Source of the DNA: Pseudomonas fluorescens
GTDB lineage: Bacteria > Pseudomonadota > Gammaproteobacteria > Pseudomonadales > Pseudomonadaceae
Direction: 5' to 3'
DNA length: 64,000 nt
Assembly (NCBI RefSeq): GCF_902497875.1
Contig: NZ_CABVHY010000019.1
Span: forward strand, 1-64,000
The translations under genes were made by a program, and so were the position numbers. Positions 9,753-19,398 of the stretch are shown piece after piece (positions within the stretch are counted from its first letter, which is position 1; each line of letters opens with the position of its first letter). Under the pieces are notes generated by a model, which did not search any database, was not told where the DNA came from, and was given only the letters and a program-made list of their open reading frames with translations.

Positions 9753-10912
9753 AAGGCATTCCTGAGAGTTTGCAGCTGGGCCACCTGACGGCTGAAGTCA
9801 GCGCTGGATAGCCGTTGTTTTGGCGGTGGGCTGAGAGCCTGACTGATGGCGCGGGTGGGTTGCCCGCTCAGGCGCGCGAGCACCTGCCATTGTTCGGCAA
9901 CGCCGAGTCGTTCAAAACCCGGGTGGCGGTGTCGGGCGCGGCGCAGGATATCGTGTTGCAACGTCTGTAACAGGCGGCCTTGACCGCTGCGCCGCAGCAG
10001 GAAATCGGCGCTGGCGCGCAGGTGTTCCTGAAGTTGTCGGCGGGCCTTGGGCGCTGGCGCTTGCAGCGGGCCGTGACGCATCGCAACGTGCCAGATCCCC
10101 AGGCCGGCCAGGGCTGCGAGCGCGACCAGAGCTTGTGGGAAATAGCGCAGCAGCAAGGTCAGCAAGTCGTCGTGGTCAATGTTGAAGAGCAGGGTCACGC
10201 GGGTGTCCGAACTCAGGTACCAGAGCAGCCAGGCATTATCGTAGCGACCGATGTTCGGGTTTTTCCAGAGCTCGGCGTCGGTGACCACGGTGATCGAGCC
10301 GAGGCCATAGTTAAGCTGCATCATGTGGGTGGCCAAGGCACTGTTGGCCCAGGCCTGGGCGAGGTTGTTCGGGTCTTCGAGATGAAACTCGGTGTCGAAA
10401 CTGACGTAGGCCGGCGCGTCTTCGTCTTCGAGATAAAGCTTGGTCAGCTTGGAGTAGGGGGCTTTAGTGGCTTTGGCCGACGGCTGTTTAAGGTCTTTGC
10501 TCAGGTATTGGCGCAGTTGCAGGCGGTCGAGCAGCAGATCGCCACTGCGGCCCGTCTCTTGATCCCACAGCGCTTCGGCAACCAACAGCAAGCGCCCGCC
10601 GGCCCTGGCCCAGTTCAGCAACTGATCGGCCTGGCGCGGGCTCATGTTCGCCCGTTCGCCCAGCAACAGCAGGCTTTGTTGATGCGGCTCCAGGGTCGGC
10701 AGGATTTCCAGGTTGTTGGCGTGGGCGACCTGCAGACCTTGCTGGCGCAGAAAGAGCTCGGCGGCCAGGTACGGATTGGCCACCGCCTCGGGAGAGGGGC
10801 CGTGATCGATCACTTCCTGATAAGGCCTGGCGTTCAGGTAGAGATAGGCACCGAGTGCTATCAGCACACCGCTGATGAGCAAACCGACAAGCCACAGCAG
10901 GCGCCGATTCAT
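9749..10912 (-). CDS. DUF4350 domain-containing membrane protein
   Basis: This 387-residue protein starts with one transmembrane helix (about 5-26), followed by a periplasmic-type domain with a Rossmann-like glutamine-amidotransferase flavour (LNWARAGGRLLLVAEALWD near 105) that matches DUF4350. A second membrane segment lies near LVALAALAGLGIWHVAM (about 255-272), and a cytoplasmic tail rich in Arg and Gln follows. It overlaps both neighbours by 4 bp within the MoxR operon. No biochemical role is known to me. The family regularly occurs with MoxR, DUF58 and DUF4129 proteins. Confidence 0.85.
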
Positions 10913-12447
10913 CGTGGCGCCCCCGAGTCGAACAGCTCGCGCCAGGCATCACAGAGTTCCTGGTGCAAATGCACAGGGGGCAATCGATGACCGTAGGCCA
11001 GGTTCTGCCAATGCAGGGTGAGGTTTTTGCTGAAGGCTTGCAGGGCCGGATGTTGCAGCTGCTGGATGCGCTCCAGCACCTGGCCTTCGGTGTCGGCGGC
11101 TTTCAGCGGCAGGTCAAAATCATGCAGCAGGCGGCTGAGCAATGCCCGATAGAGCAAGCCAAGCGCTTCACGAGGTTGCGTCGGCCAGAGGCGTTCGGCG
11201 CTGGCGGCGACATCGGCGGGCAGGGTGTCGAGGCTGACGTCCAGGCCGAACAGTTGCTCAGGGGCCGGGCGAGCCATCCGGCTGCGCGGCACCGGGTGGC
11301 GACCGACAAAGGCCTGTAACCACTCGCGGTAATGCCAGAGCAGCAGGGCAATGCCACCTGTGATGCACGCCCACAGCAGCATTTCGATGACCTTGGCCAA
11401 GGAGCCGAAACTATGGCTGTCGAACATCCCCAACAGTGTTTTCAGCCATTGCGGCGCTTGTACGTTGCGGGTCTGATCTGGCGGGTCTTCGCCGAAGCGA
11501 TATCGAGTAACGGTTTGCGGATTCTGGAACGGCGGTTTTTCAAGTATGGCTTCGATGCTATCCCTGGACGCCTGGCTGGTCAGCGATTGGTCGAGCAAGC
11601 GCGGGCTCTGCGGCCCATTGGGCGATTCAACTGCCCAGGCCGGCGGCGCGATGGGGATCAGCATCAGCCCGATCAGCATCAAGGTCACGGCGACGCTGCT
11701 CAAGCGTTGACGCAGGCGGCGGAAGATCAGTTCGATGTCCCAGGCTTCGAGCACGGTGCGCCGGTTGAGGTACAGACTGAAGCCGCAGGCGACATACACC
11801 GGTTCCCAGACAATCAGTACCAACACGTAGAGGGCGTTGATCAGGTGTTCCAGCCACAGCCAGTCCTGCGTGGCCGCGACGATCAATGCCTGCCAGCTCC
11901 AGTCCAGCTCGACCTGTTGCGGCAGAAGCAGATAGAACAGCACCATCAGCCCGATCCACCAGGCCAGCTCCAGGTGAACGCCGATTACCGTCAGCCAGCG
12001 CGCCGCGCCGCCGTTGCGTTGTTGCAGCACCAGCAACCGTTGCTGGCGCGCCTGCCCGCTCAGACCCTCCAGTTGCACCACGGGCATGATGAAACTGCGA
12101 CTCAGGCTCAGGCGACGCCAGGTCAGGCTGGCCAGCAATTGCGGTTTGAGCAGGCGCGGCCACTGGCCCAGCGCCTGCTTCAACGTTGGGGTTTCACCAA
12201 ACAGGGCTTTGGAAAGGATATACAGCGGCAGACGATCGAACGCCGGTTTCAACCACCAGAACAGCAGCAAGGCGAGGTTGGGCGAGTCCCATAGCAGCAG
12301 GCTGAGGAGTGCGAAGACCGGCAGGGTGATGAGCGCCCAACTGGTCATCAGCAGGCGTCGATGTTGCTGGCTCAGCAGTACGCCCAGGTCCATGGCTTCC
12401 CAGCGGGTGCGCGGGCGGATGACCACACTGGCATCACTCAGGCGCAT
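10909..12447 (-). CDS. DUF4129 domain-containing membrane protein
   Basis: The ATG at 12447 is preferred over a TTG six codons upstream; this gives 512 aa and a 14-bp overlap with the SpoIIM-like gene. Several hydrophobic segments lie in the first half (about 40-75, 155-180, 200-225 and 255-275) and one more near 350-370. The C-terminus carries the DUF4129 signature (REALGLLYRALLSRLLHDF, then TEGQVLERI). DUF4129 is often fused to or next to transglutaminase-like membrane proteins and MoxR/DUF58 pairs. No transglutaminase gene is present here. Function is unknown. Confidence 0.83.
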   Translation of the reverse strand: MRLSDASVVIRPRTRWEAMDLGVLLSQQHRRLLMTSWALITLPVFALLSLLLWDSPNLALLLFWWLKPAFDRLPLYILSKALFGETPTLKQALGQWPRLLKPQLLASLTWRRLSLSRSFIMPVVQLEGLSGQARQQRLLVLQQRNGGAARWLTVIGVHLELAWWIGLMVLFYLLLPQQVELDWSWQALIVAATQDWLWLEHLINALYVLVLIVWEPVYVACGFSLYLNRRTVLEAWDIELIFRRLRQRLSSVAVTLMLIGLMLIPIAPPAWAVESPNGPQSPRLLDQSLTSQASRDSIEAILEKPPFQNPQTVTRYRFGEDPPDQTRNVQAPQWLKTLLGMFDSHSFGSLAKVIEMLLWACITGGIALLLWHYREWLQAFVGRHPVPRSRMARPAPEQLFGLDVSLDTLPADVAASAERLWPTQPREALGLLYRALLSRLLHDFDLPLKAADTEGQVLERIQQLQHPALQAFSKNLTLHWQNLAYGHRLPPVHLHQELCDAWRELFDSGAPR

Positions 12448-13414
12448 GGGGCGTACGTCCGGCAAACAACAGGTAAGCCGCCATCAGCAGCCAGAGGACT
12501 GCACCCACCAGGTACTTGATCAGTGGCGTGGGTTCGGTCATGGACGACCAATAGGCTTCTATAAAGGCCGCAATCAGCAGAAACAGCATCACCCCGCAGA
12601 TCAACTGCACACTCTTGCGCGCCGCCAGCCGCAAGGCATCACCGCGTGGCAGGCGTCCCGGCGCGATCAATGCCCAGCCCAATTGCAGGCCGGCGGCCCC
12701 TGCCAGGGCAATGGCGCTGAGTTCGAAGGCACCATGGCCGATGACGAACGACCAGAAGTTTTCTCCATAGCCGATGTGCGTCAGGTGGCCGGCGACGGCG
12801 CCGATCATCAGGCCATTGAAGAACAGGAAAAACACGCTGCCCAGGCCAAACAGCAAACCGCTGGCGAAGGTCTGAAAGGCAATGCCGATGTTATGCATGA
12901 TGTAATAACCGAACATCACCCAGTCTTCACTGGAGGCCCGGTCGGCGGTTCGCCCGAGATGGTTGGCGGCGGGGTCGTACATGCTTTGCAGCTTGGCCAG
13001 CTGTTCGCTGGAGACCAGGCTGTAGATCAGCTCCGGGAACAGAAAAACCAGAATGCCGATGCCGAACAGACTGCCAAAGAACAACAGGCCGGCCACCAGT
13101 ACGAAAGGCCATTGCTCACGGACCAATCGTGGGAAGCCGGCAAGGATGAAACTCAGGGTATCGGCGCCCAACTGGCCGCGATGCCGGTAAAGTTGTTGAT
13201 GGCCTCGCAGTGCAAGCTGTTGCAGCGGGTCGATGAGGAAACTGCTGTAGCCGCGCTCCTGGGCCAGGGCCAAGTGCTGGCAAAGGCGCCGGTAGTCCTT
13301 GGGGAAATCGCTGCAGTCAGCGGCCTTCGCATTGCCACCTTCCAGCTGTTCCAGGCGTCGGGCAAATTGATCCCACTCGGCTTGATGGCGGCTTTCGAAC
13401 AGGCTTTGCTTCAT
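12434..13414 (-). CDS. SpoIIM-like stage II sporulation protein M family membrane protein
   Basis: This 326-residue protein has a charged cytoplasmic N-terminal region (1-100) and then about five or six membrane helices, including WPFVLVAGLLFFGSLFG near 120 and VQLICGVMLFLLIAAFI near 280. The motif SFVIGHGAFELSAIALAGAAG is typical of the SpoIIM/DUF95 family. In Bacillus SpoIIM belongs to a peptidoglycan-degrading complex; Pseudomonas does not sporulate, so the role must differ. The start overlaps the RDD gene stop by 4 bp. Confidence 0.87.
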   Translation of the reverse strand: MKQSLFESRHQAEWDQFARRLEQLEGGNAKAADCSDFPKDYRRLCQHLALAQERGYSSFLIDPLQQLALRGHQQLYRHRGQLGADTLSFILAGFPRLVREQWPFVLVAGLLFFGSLFGIGILVFLFPELIYSLVSSEQLAKLQSMYDPAANHLGRTADRASSEDWVMFGYYIMHNIGIAFQTFASGLLFGLGSVFFLFFNGLMIGAVAGHLTHIGYGENFWSFVIGHGAFELSAIALAGAAGLQLGWALIAPGRLPRGDALRLAARKSVQLICGVMLFLLIAAFIEAYWSSMTEPTPLIKYLVGAVLWLLMAAYLLFAGRTPHAPE

Positions 13415-14136
13415 GGCGGCCCCAGCAAGCCGCGGGCGATGCCGTTGAGTTCGGCAACGGCGCGTGGCGCAGAGACTTGCAGCGGCTGGGCGAGGATGGC
13501 TGCCAGTTCGTGCACTCGCTCATCGGAGAGCTCGCCCTGGCGTTCGGCAAAACTCAACACCGCGCGCTGTTCATTCAGATTGAGGATAAAGGGCGGCCGC
13601 AGCGGTTGCGCGAGGGGCAGGTGCGGGCGCGCTATCGGCTGTTCGCGGTAGATCACCAGCGTGCCGGCCGCCAGGTCGCCAAGACGCTTGAAGGCAGGAT
13701 GTTGCAGGCAGCTGAGGGCGCCGAGGAAGTAACCGAACGGCAGCATATCGACAAAACGCAGCAGGTTACGGGTCAACGAGGCGCTCCAGCCGATGGGCGT
13801 GCCGTCGTCATGGACAACCCGCAACCCCATCAGTTGTTTGCCCGGCGAGCGACCCTGGTTGAGCACTTCGAACAGCACCATGTACCACCAACTGATCAGG
13901 AACAGCAGGATCGAGCCCAGGCCGATGCCGAGTTCGCCGAGAAACCCCAGGAAAACAAACAGCAGGGCAAGGATCAGCCCGCGAATGCCCAGGTCGATGG
14001 CGAAGGCCAGCGCACGGGGCATCAGCCCGGCCGGACGCAGTGGCAGGTCGATACCTTCTGGCGTCTCGACCTGGTACCGGGTATCCAGCGGCGGGTGCAG
14101 CGGTGCGTTGCGTGGCAGTGCTGAAGTCTGGGGCAT
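13411..14136 (-). CDS. RDD family membrane protein, first gene of the MoxR operon
   Basis: The ATG at 14136 is preferred over the TTG at 14142, giving 241 aa. The RDD domain begins at MPRALAFAIDLGIRGLI (about 40) with the typical Arg and Asp residues, followed by two or three more hydrophobic helices (LILALLFVFLGFLGELG, SILLFLISWWYMVLFEV) and the motif GRSPGKQLMGLRVV. The C-terminal 100 residues are soluble. This is the promoter-proximal gene of the reverse operon, divergent from sbcB across 182 bp that should hold both promoters. Confidence 0.88.
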   Translation of the reverse strand: MPQTSALPRNAPLHPPLDTRYQVETPEGIDLPLRPAGLMPRALAFAIDLGIRGLILALLFVFLGFLGELGIGLGSILLFLISWWYMVLFEVLNQGRSPGKQLMGLRVVHDDGTPIGWSASLTRNLLRFVDMLPFGYFLGALSCLQHPAFKRLGDLAAGTLVIYREQPIARPHLPLAQPLRPPFILNLNEQRAVLSFAERQGELSDERVHELAAILAQPLQVSAPRAVAELNGIARGLLGPP

Positions 14137-14318
14137 GGGCAACGTGGTGGGTGGCCTGGTTGTGGGTCAATACTGAGCCGATGCTAGCAGTGACCGAGGG
14201 ACAAACGACATAACTATGTAACAAACAATGCCGCGAGTAAGGATTCAATGCACACAGCGCTGGTCGGGCCAACCTGTGAGCGCCTAGACTTTGTCGGTCT
14301 TTAGATCAGGAATAGCCC

Positions 14319-15746
14319 GTGACCTCCATCTTCTGGTACGACTATGAAACCACCGGTATCAACCCACGCTGCGACCGTGCGTTGCAAGTGGCTGGGATCC
14401 GCACCGATGCCAGGCTCAATGAGATAGGCGAGCCGGTCAATCTCTACTGCCAGCCGAGCGACGATATCCTGCCGCACCCGGTGGCCAGCATGATTACCGG
14501 CATTACCCCGAGTCGCCTGGCCGAGCAAGGCCTGAGTGAAGCCGAGTTCATGACCCGGGTTCACGCACAGCTGGCGGCACCCGGTACGTGCGGTGCGGGC
14601 TACAACACCCTGCGCTTCGATGACGAAGTGACCCGCTATAGCCTGTACCGGAATTTTTTCGACCCTTATGCCCGCGAGTGGCAGGGCGGTAACAGTCGCT
14701 GGGATCTGATCGATGTGGTTCGCACCGCGTATGCGTTGCGCCCGCAAGGCATTGTCTGGCCCGAAGAAGACGGCCGCGTCACGCTCAAGCTCGAACGCCT
14801 GACCGCCGCCAACGGCATCGACCATGGCCAGGCCCACGATGCCTTGTCCGATGTGCGGGCGACTATTGCGCTGGCGCGGTTGATCCGTGAGAAACAGCCG
14901 AAGTTATATGACTGGCTGTTCCAGTTGCGCAGCAAGCAAAAGGTCATGGAGCAGATAACGCTGCTGCAGCCGATGGTGCATATCTCGGGGCGCTTTTCTG
15001 CTGCCCGGCACTATGTGGGCGTGGTTCTGCCGCTGGCCTGGCATCCACGTAACCGTAATGCCCTGATCGTTTGCGATCTGCACCTCGATCCCCAGGGGTT
15101 GCTGGATCAGGACGCCGACACTTTGCGTCAACGGCTGTATGCTCGCCATGACGATCTGCTTCCCGGCGAGTTGCCCGTTCCGCTCAAGTTGATCCATATC
15201 AACCGTTGTCCGGTGGTGGCACCGTTGTCTGTTTTACGCGCCGAAGATCAGCAGCGCCTGCAATTGGACATGGCCGGGTATCAGGCTAGAGCGCTGCGGC
15301 TAACTGCCGCACATGAAGTTTGGCGAGATAAAATCCAGGCGATGTATTCCAGCGAGGACTTTGTCCCCTGCCTGGACCCTGAGCAACAGTTATACGCTGG
15401 CTTTATGGGTGATCGCGATCGCCGGTTATGTGAGCAAGTCAGGACCGCCGACCCTGCTCAATTAGCGCAAGAGCAATGGCCGTTCGATGATGAGCGCCTG
15501 CCCGAATTATTATTCCGCTACCGTGCTCGCAACTTTCCAGACACCTTGAATGAGCAGGAGCAAGAACGCTGGCGTTTATTCTGTCAGCAACGTTTGAGCG
15601 ATCCTGAATACGGGGCTCCGAATACGCTGGAGACTTTTAATCAAGCCACGGTGCAAGGCCTGGCCACGGCGACAGAGGGGCAACGTCAGGTACTCGAGGA
15701 GTGGAACAATTATGCTCAGGCGTTACGCAAACGTTTGAGCCTGTGA
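14319..15746 (+). CDS. sbcB: Exodeoxyribonuclease I
   Basis: The 475-residue product starts at GTG 14319. It degrades single-stranded DNA 3' to 5' and takes part in recombination and mismatch repair. The DEDD nuclease motif Exo I is at FWYDYETTG (D8, E10); LRFDDEVTRY and HDALSDVRATIALARLI supply the later acidic and His residues. The C-terminal ExoI SH3-like and helical regions are present, and length matches the family. sbcB next to mvaT and purU is the order known in P. aeruginosa. Confidence 0.96.
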   Translation: MTSIFWYDYETTGINPRCDRALQVAGIRTDARLNEIGEPVNLYCQPSDDILPHPVASMITGITPSRLAEQGLSEAEFMTRVHAQLAAPGTCGAGYNTLRFDDEVTRYSLYRNFFDPYAREWQGGNSRWDLIDVVRTAYALRPQGIVWPEEDGRVTLKLERLTAANGIDHGQAHDALSDVRATIALARLIREKQPKLYDWLFQLRSKQKVMEQITLLQPMVHISGRFSAARHYVGVVLPLAWHPRNRNALIVCDLHLDPQGLLDQDADTLRQRLYARHDDLLPGELPVPLKLIHINRCPVVAPLSVLRAEDQQRLQLDMAGYQARALRLTAAHEVWRDKIQAMYSSEDFVPCLDPEQQLYAGFMGDRDRRLCEQVRTADPAQLAQEQWPFDDERLPELLFRYRARNFPDTLNEQEQERWRLFCQQRLSDPEYGAPNTLETFNQATVQGLATATEGQRQVLEEWNNYAQALRKRLSL

Positions 15747-15770
15747 GTTCATTCACTGAATGTCAGGCAT

Positions 15771-15800
15771 AAAAAAACGCCAGCGGGCTGGCGTTTTTTG
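15771..15800. terminator. Bidirectional terminator between sbcB and mvaT
   Basis: An A run, then AACGCCAGC-GG-GCTGGCGTT, then a T run, lies between the convergent stops of sbcB and mvaT. It can serve both strands. Confidence 0.9.
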
Positions 15801-15832
15801 ATCGTCACAAAGTGCTCTGCGACGGCTGTCGC

Positions 15833-16210
15833 TTAGCCCAGCAGGGTAGCCCAGCCTTCAACCACATCACCGCCCCACTTGGCTTTCCACTCTTTCAGAG
15901 TCTTGTGGTTGCCACCTTTGGTTTCAATGACTTCGCCATTGTGCGGGTTTTTGTATTGTTTAACCTTGCGAGCACGTTTGGTGCCGGTAGTTTTCACGGC
16001 GCCACGTGGGGTTTTGCTGGTTTTGGATTCTGGATCCAGCAGTGCAATGATGTCGCGCAGGGATTTGGAGTACTCGCCCATCAGGGTGCGCAGTTTGCCT
16101 TCGAATTCCAGCTCGGTTTGCAGTTTGTCGTCTTGGGACAGATTCTTCAAACGGGCTTGCAGCTCTTTGATAGCTTCTTCGGTGGCGCGGTATTCGTTGA
16201 TCAAGGACAT
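15833..16210 (-). CDS. mvaT: H-NS-like xenogeneic silencer MvaT
   Basis: The product is 125 aa from the ATG at 16210. The N-terminal half (MSLINEYRATEEAIKEL...) is a charged coiled-coil oligomerisation region. The C-terminal half has the DNA-binding sequence KRARKVKQYKNPHNGEV and ends in WKAKWGGDVVEGWATLLG, which is diagnostic of the MvaT family. MvaT proteins bind AT-rich DNA and silence foreign or virulence genes. Position beside sbcB and purU corresponds to mvaT of P. aeruginosa; fluorescent species also carry paralogues such as MvaV, so the exact paralogue is slightly uncertain. Confidence 0.95.
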   Translation of the reverse strand: MSLINEYRATEEAIKELQARLKNLSQDDKLQTELEFEGKLRTLMGEYSKSLRDIIALLDPESKTSKTPRGAVKTTGTKRARKVKQYKNPHNGEVIETKGGNHKTLKEWKAKWGGDVVEGWATLLG

Positions 16211-16258
16211 GTGGACTACCTTATGTTGGGCACTGGATGACACGGTTACAGTGTCGCA

Positions 16259-16287
16259 ATAATAGTCAGACAGTTTCAGCAAGTAAA
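16259..16287 (-). promoter_or_regulatory. Putative sigma-70 promoter of mvaT
   Basis: On the reverse strand, TTTACT (16287-16282) and TATTAT (16264-16259) are separated by 17 bases, about 50 bases before the mvaT start. The 350-bp mvaT-purU intergenic region is AT-rich (16260-16340), so MvaT autoregulation is possible but not shown. Confidence 0.45.
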
Positions 16288-16560
16288 CATTAAAGCGGAC
16301 TTTTATTTTATTTAAGTAGAGGGGTTCACAAGAATTCCGAGTGTCAGTTAAATAAAGTGATGGATTCACTCCAGATATTCACATTAGAAACCTTGCGCAA
16401 TTTGTGGGAAAGACACTCATGGGTTTTCGCGTAACGAAAGACGCTGAAGGTCGACACGCAAGGTCTGACCAGGCGTGTGATCAATGCATCAGGGATACTG
16501 CAGTTTTGCCGCACAATGGCTAGAATGACCGCCTTTGCGAAGTTCTGGAGTCTCCCCCTC

Positions 16561-17409
16561 ATGCGCACTTTTCGGCTGGTGATTGCTTGCCCGGACCGCG
16601 TCGGCATCGTTGCTAAAGTCAGTAACTTTCTGGCGTCCCATAACGGCTGGATCACCGAAGCGAGCCATCACTCGGACAATCAAAGTGGTTGGTTCTTCAT
16701 GCGTCACGAAATTCGTGCCGATTCGCTGCCCTTCGGGCTTGAAGCTTTTCGCGAGGCCTTTGCGCCGATTGCCGAAGCCTTCTCCATGGTCTGGCGCATT
16801 ACTGACACCGAGCAGAAGAAGCGCGTGGTGCTGATGGCCAGCCGTGAGTCCCATTGCCTGGCTGACTTGCTGCACCGCTGGCACAGCGACGAACTGGACT
16901 GCGAAATCTCCTGCGTGATCTCCAACCACAACGACCTGCGCAGCATGGTCGAGTGGCACGGCATCCCGTATTACCACGTGCCGGTGAATCCACAGGATAA
17001 AGAGCCGGCTTTTGCCGAGGTTTCGCGTTTGGTCAAGCAGCATGATGCCGAAGTCGTGGTACTTGCCCGTTACATGCAGATACTGCCGCCCGAGTTGTGC
17101 CGGGAATATGCGCATAAAGTCATCAATATCCATCACAGCTTCCTGCCGTCGTTCGTCGGTGCCAAGCCCTACCATCAGGCTTCGATGCGCGGCGTAAAAC
17201 TGATTGGCGCAACCTGCCACTACGTGACCGAAGAGCTGGATGCCGGGCCGATCATCGAACAGGACGTGGTGCGGGTCAGCCATAGCGACAGCATCGAAGA
17301 CATGGTGCGTTTCGGTCGTGACGTCGAGAAGATGGTGCTGGCTCGTGGTCTGCGCTACCACCTGGAAGACCGGGTGCTGGTGCATGGCAATAAGACCGTG
17401 GTGTTCTGA
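16561..17409 (+). CDS. purU: Formyltetrahydrofolate deformylase
   Basis: The ATG at 16561 gives 282 aa. PurU hydrolyses 10-formyl-THF to THF and formate, balancing one-carbon pools and supplying formate for PurT. An N-terminal ACT domain (FRLVIACPDRVGIVAKVSNF, 4-23) is followed by a formyltransferase-like domain with the catalytic Asn-His region INIHHSFLPSF and the closing GATCHYVTEELDAGPII. An in-frame upstream extension from 16477 has no support. Position next to mvaT matches other Pseudomonas. Confidence 0.95.
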   Translation: MRTFRLVIACPDRVGIVAKVSNFLASHNGWITEASHHSDNQSGWFFMRHEIRADSLPFGLEAFREAFAPIAEAFSMVWRITDTEQKKRVVLMASRESHCLADLLHRWHSDELDCEISCVISNHNDLRSMVEWHGIPYYHVPVNPQDKEPAFAEVSRLVKQHDAEVVVLARYMQILPPELCREYAHKVINIHHSFLPSFVGAKPYHQASMRGVKLIGATCHYVTEELDAGPIIEQDVVRVSHSDSIEDMVRFGRDVEKMVLARGLRYHLEDRVLVHGNKTVVF

Positions 17410-17413
17410 CGAT

Positions 17414-17595
17414 CTGCCGATAGGCTGCGATCTATTAGCGATTTGAGTACCGTCGAAGATCAAGATCAAAAGATCGCAGCCTGCGGCAACTCCTACACGG
17501 AATTAGCGTATGCCAGCGCCATTGCGGACGTACGTAGTCGGCGTAGGAGCTGCCGATAGGCTGCGATCTTTTAGCGATTTCAATACCGTCGAAGC
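17414..17595. repeat. Cluster of three REP copies
   Basis: A segment starting CTGCCGATAGGCTGCGATCT and running into AGCGATTT...ACCGTCGAAG occurs at about 17414-17458 and again at 17550-17595 in direct orientation. Between them lies one inverted copy (about 17471-17500, AAAGATCGCAGCCTGCGGCA). The cluster fills the gap between purU and the convergent flippase-like gene. Confidence 0.85.
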
Positions 17596-17629
17596 CAATT
17601 GCAGGAAAAACCGCCTGCCGAGCCTGACC

Positions 17630-18625
17630 CTAAGCCTGTTTGAGTTTGATCAACTTGTGCAGCAAGGGTCGTCCGACCATCAGCAGAAACACCGGTCCAC
17701 CTGCCAGCAGGTAGAAGTAGTAGGTCACGGCCCGCCAGATCAGAATCGCTGCCGCCGCAGTCGATTTACCCACCATGGGCGCCAGCAACGCTGCCGAGGT
17801 GAGTTCCGTCGCGCCTGCGCCGCCGGGGAGCAGGCTCAATTGTCCGGCGCTCAGCGAGAGCATCTGGATCAGAAAACTCCACGCCCACTGCAGGTCTGCG
17901 CCTAGCCCTTGTAAAACCATGTACAGCACGCTGTAGCGTAAAAGCCAATGCAGACAGGTCAGGGCGAATACCTGGGCCAGGGTTTGCCACGGCAGTTTGA
18001 GCGTGACACTGAAGGCCGCCAAAAACTGCAGCAGTTTGCGCGCCCAGCGAAGGCGGGTCAGGGCTTTGACGTTCAGGCGATTGAGCATGCGGCCGCAGAG
18101 GAGGATCAATGAGCGGTGGAAACGCGCCAGGATCAGGCAGCTGCAGAGGCCGGCAAACAGTGAGAGGGCACTCAGGCCGAGCATCCACTCCATGCGCTGA
18201 CTGAGGTTCTGGAACAGTGCGTAAAACAGAATCCCGATGACCGCACAGAGAAAGAACAGCAGATCACTCAATTGGTCCATGGCAAACACCGCACTGCCAT
18301 GGGCCGGACGCACGCCGTTGCGCGCCAGCAGGGCCATCAGGGTCAGGGGGCCGCCACTGCCACCAGGAGTCGCGCAGTAGGCGAACTCGGTAGACATCAC
18401 CACTCCGAGGCTTTTCAGGCGTCCGATCCGACCGCGGTGCTCCCCCAGCAACAGGCGCAGTCGAAATGAGTTGAGCACCCAGCACAGTACGATCATGCCC
18501 AGCATTGTCAGCAGCAGTGGAAGCGGGAAGCGCTGCATGCGCAGCCACATGTCACTACCACCGAGCAGCAGCGGAATCAGTACTGCCGCCAATAAGGCTA
18601 CGACCAGCCAGATGACCCTGATCAT
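17630..18625 (-). CDS. Lysylphosphatidylglycerol synthase TM / flippase-like membrane protein (UPF0104)
   Basis: The ATG at 18625 gives 331 aa and overlaps the deacetylase stop by 4 bp; a longer upstream frame is the shadow of that gene. About eight hydrophobic helices are visible, and the conserved motifs EFAYCATPGGSGGPL (about 95-110) and SLLPGGAGATELTSAAL (near 275) mark the LPG_synthase_TM family (AglD/MprF-type flippase). Members move or modify lipid-linked molecules. As the last of three genes with a glycosyltransferase and a DUF2334 deacetylase, it may handle a glycolipid; this is inference. Confidence 0.85.
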   Translation of the reverse strand: MIRVIWLVVALLAAVLIPLLLGGSDMWLRMQRFPLPLLLTMLGMIVLCWVLNSFRLRLLLGEHRGRIGRLKSLGVVMSTEFAYCATPGGSGGPLTLMALLARNGVRPAHGSAVFAMDQLSDLLFFLCAVIGILFYALFQNLSQRMEWMLGLSALSLFAGLCSCLILARFHRSLILLCGRMLNRLNVKALTRLRWARKLLQFLAAFSVTLKLPWQTLAQVFALTCLHWLLRYSVLYMVLQGLGADLQWAWSFLIQMLSLSAGQLSLLPGGAGATELTSAALLAPMVGKSTAAAAILIWRAVTYYFYLLAGGPVFLLMVGRPLLHKLIKLKQA

Positions 18626-19398
18626 GGTTTGCCCCGGTTTAGCCGGGCCTGAGTCGTCAGCCAGTTGGCCTTGGTCATTGGCACGCGACCCTCGGCCAGC
18701 AAACGCTTGAGCGTCTGCAGCCAGTAGTTGCGAGAAGATCCATGGCGCAAGTCCACCGGATGCACGCCGAGGCGAATCACCGGTGCGTGTCGCCATCGCT
18801 GTTCGCGTTGCTCGCTGAGTACCTTCGACAGGCCACGGCGCCAGGCACTGCGCGAACTCCAGACCAGCCCGGGCGCATCGACCGGCGTGAAGTCCGGCAG
18901 GCGATAGAGATGCTGCGGGTCACTGGTATAGGCGAGTGGTAACTGACACAACGCCTGGCGCGTGCCCTGGCTCATCAGCCAGGCTGGGGCGACAAAGCCC
19001 CGCAGCGGCCAGTGGTAGCGCTGGAACAGTTCGATTCCGGCGTGCAGGCGCGCCAGGGCGGCATTTTGCGACAAGCCGTAGAACTCGCCCTCATGGGTGT
19101 AGATCCGCCGCATGAACCAATCCCGGGGACTCTGCGGGGCCGGACTGTCATCGCAATGAAAATAGCCGTGCAGCGCCAGTTCGTCACCCCGGGCCAGGCG
19201 GCTGCCCAGCAGGCGACGAAACCCCGGATGGGCGTCCAGCGCATTCTGCTTGTGGAAGTCGGGCACCACCAGCCAAGTCATTGGCACGTTGCCCAGTGCA
19301 TCGACTGCTTCGACGAACGGCTGATAATCCGCCCAGGTGTGCGGCGCGACATCATGCAGCACCAGTATGACGCTGGGCGTGCTCACGGGCTCAACCAT
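18622..19398 (-). CDS. DUF2334-type polysaccharide deacetylase family protein
   Basis: The product is 258 aa from the ATG at 19398, overlapping the glycosyltransferase end by 8 bp. Motifs of the carbohydrate esterase 4 / DUF2334 fold are visible: VILVLHDVAPHTW near the N-terminus (catalytic and metal Asp), DELALHGYFH (HGxxxH metal site) and RGFVAPAWLMS. It probably removes an N- or O-acyl group from a sugar in the cytoplasm, since no signal peptide is seen. Substrate is unknown; context suggests the product of the adjacent GT4. Confidence 0.85.
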   Translation of the reverse strand: MVEPVSTPSVILVLHDVAPHTWADYQPFVEAVDALGNVPMTWLVVPDFHKQNALDAHPGFRRLLGSRLARGDELALHGYFHCDDSPAPQSPRDWFMRRIYTHEGEFYGLSQNAALARLHAGIELFQRYHWPLRGFVAPAWLMSQGTRQALCQLPLAYTSDPQHLYRLPDFTPVDAPGLVWSSRSAWRRGLSKVLSEQREQRWRHAPVIRLGVHPVDLRHGSSRNYWLQTLKRLLAEGRVPMTKANWLTTQARLNRGKP

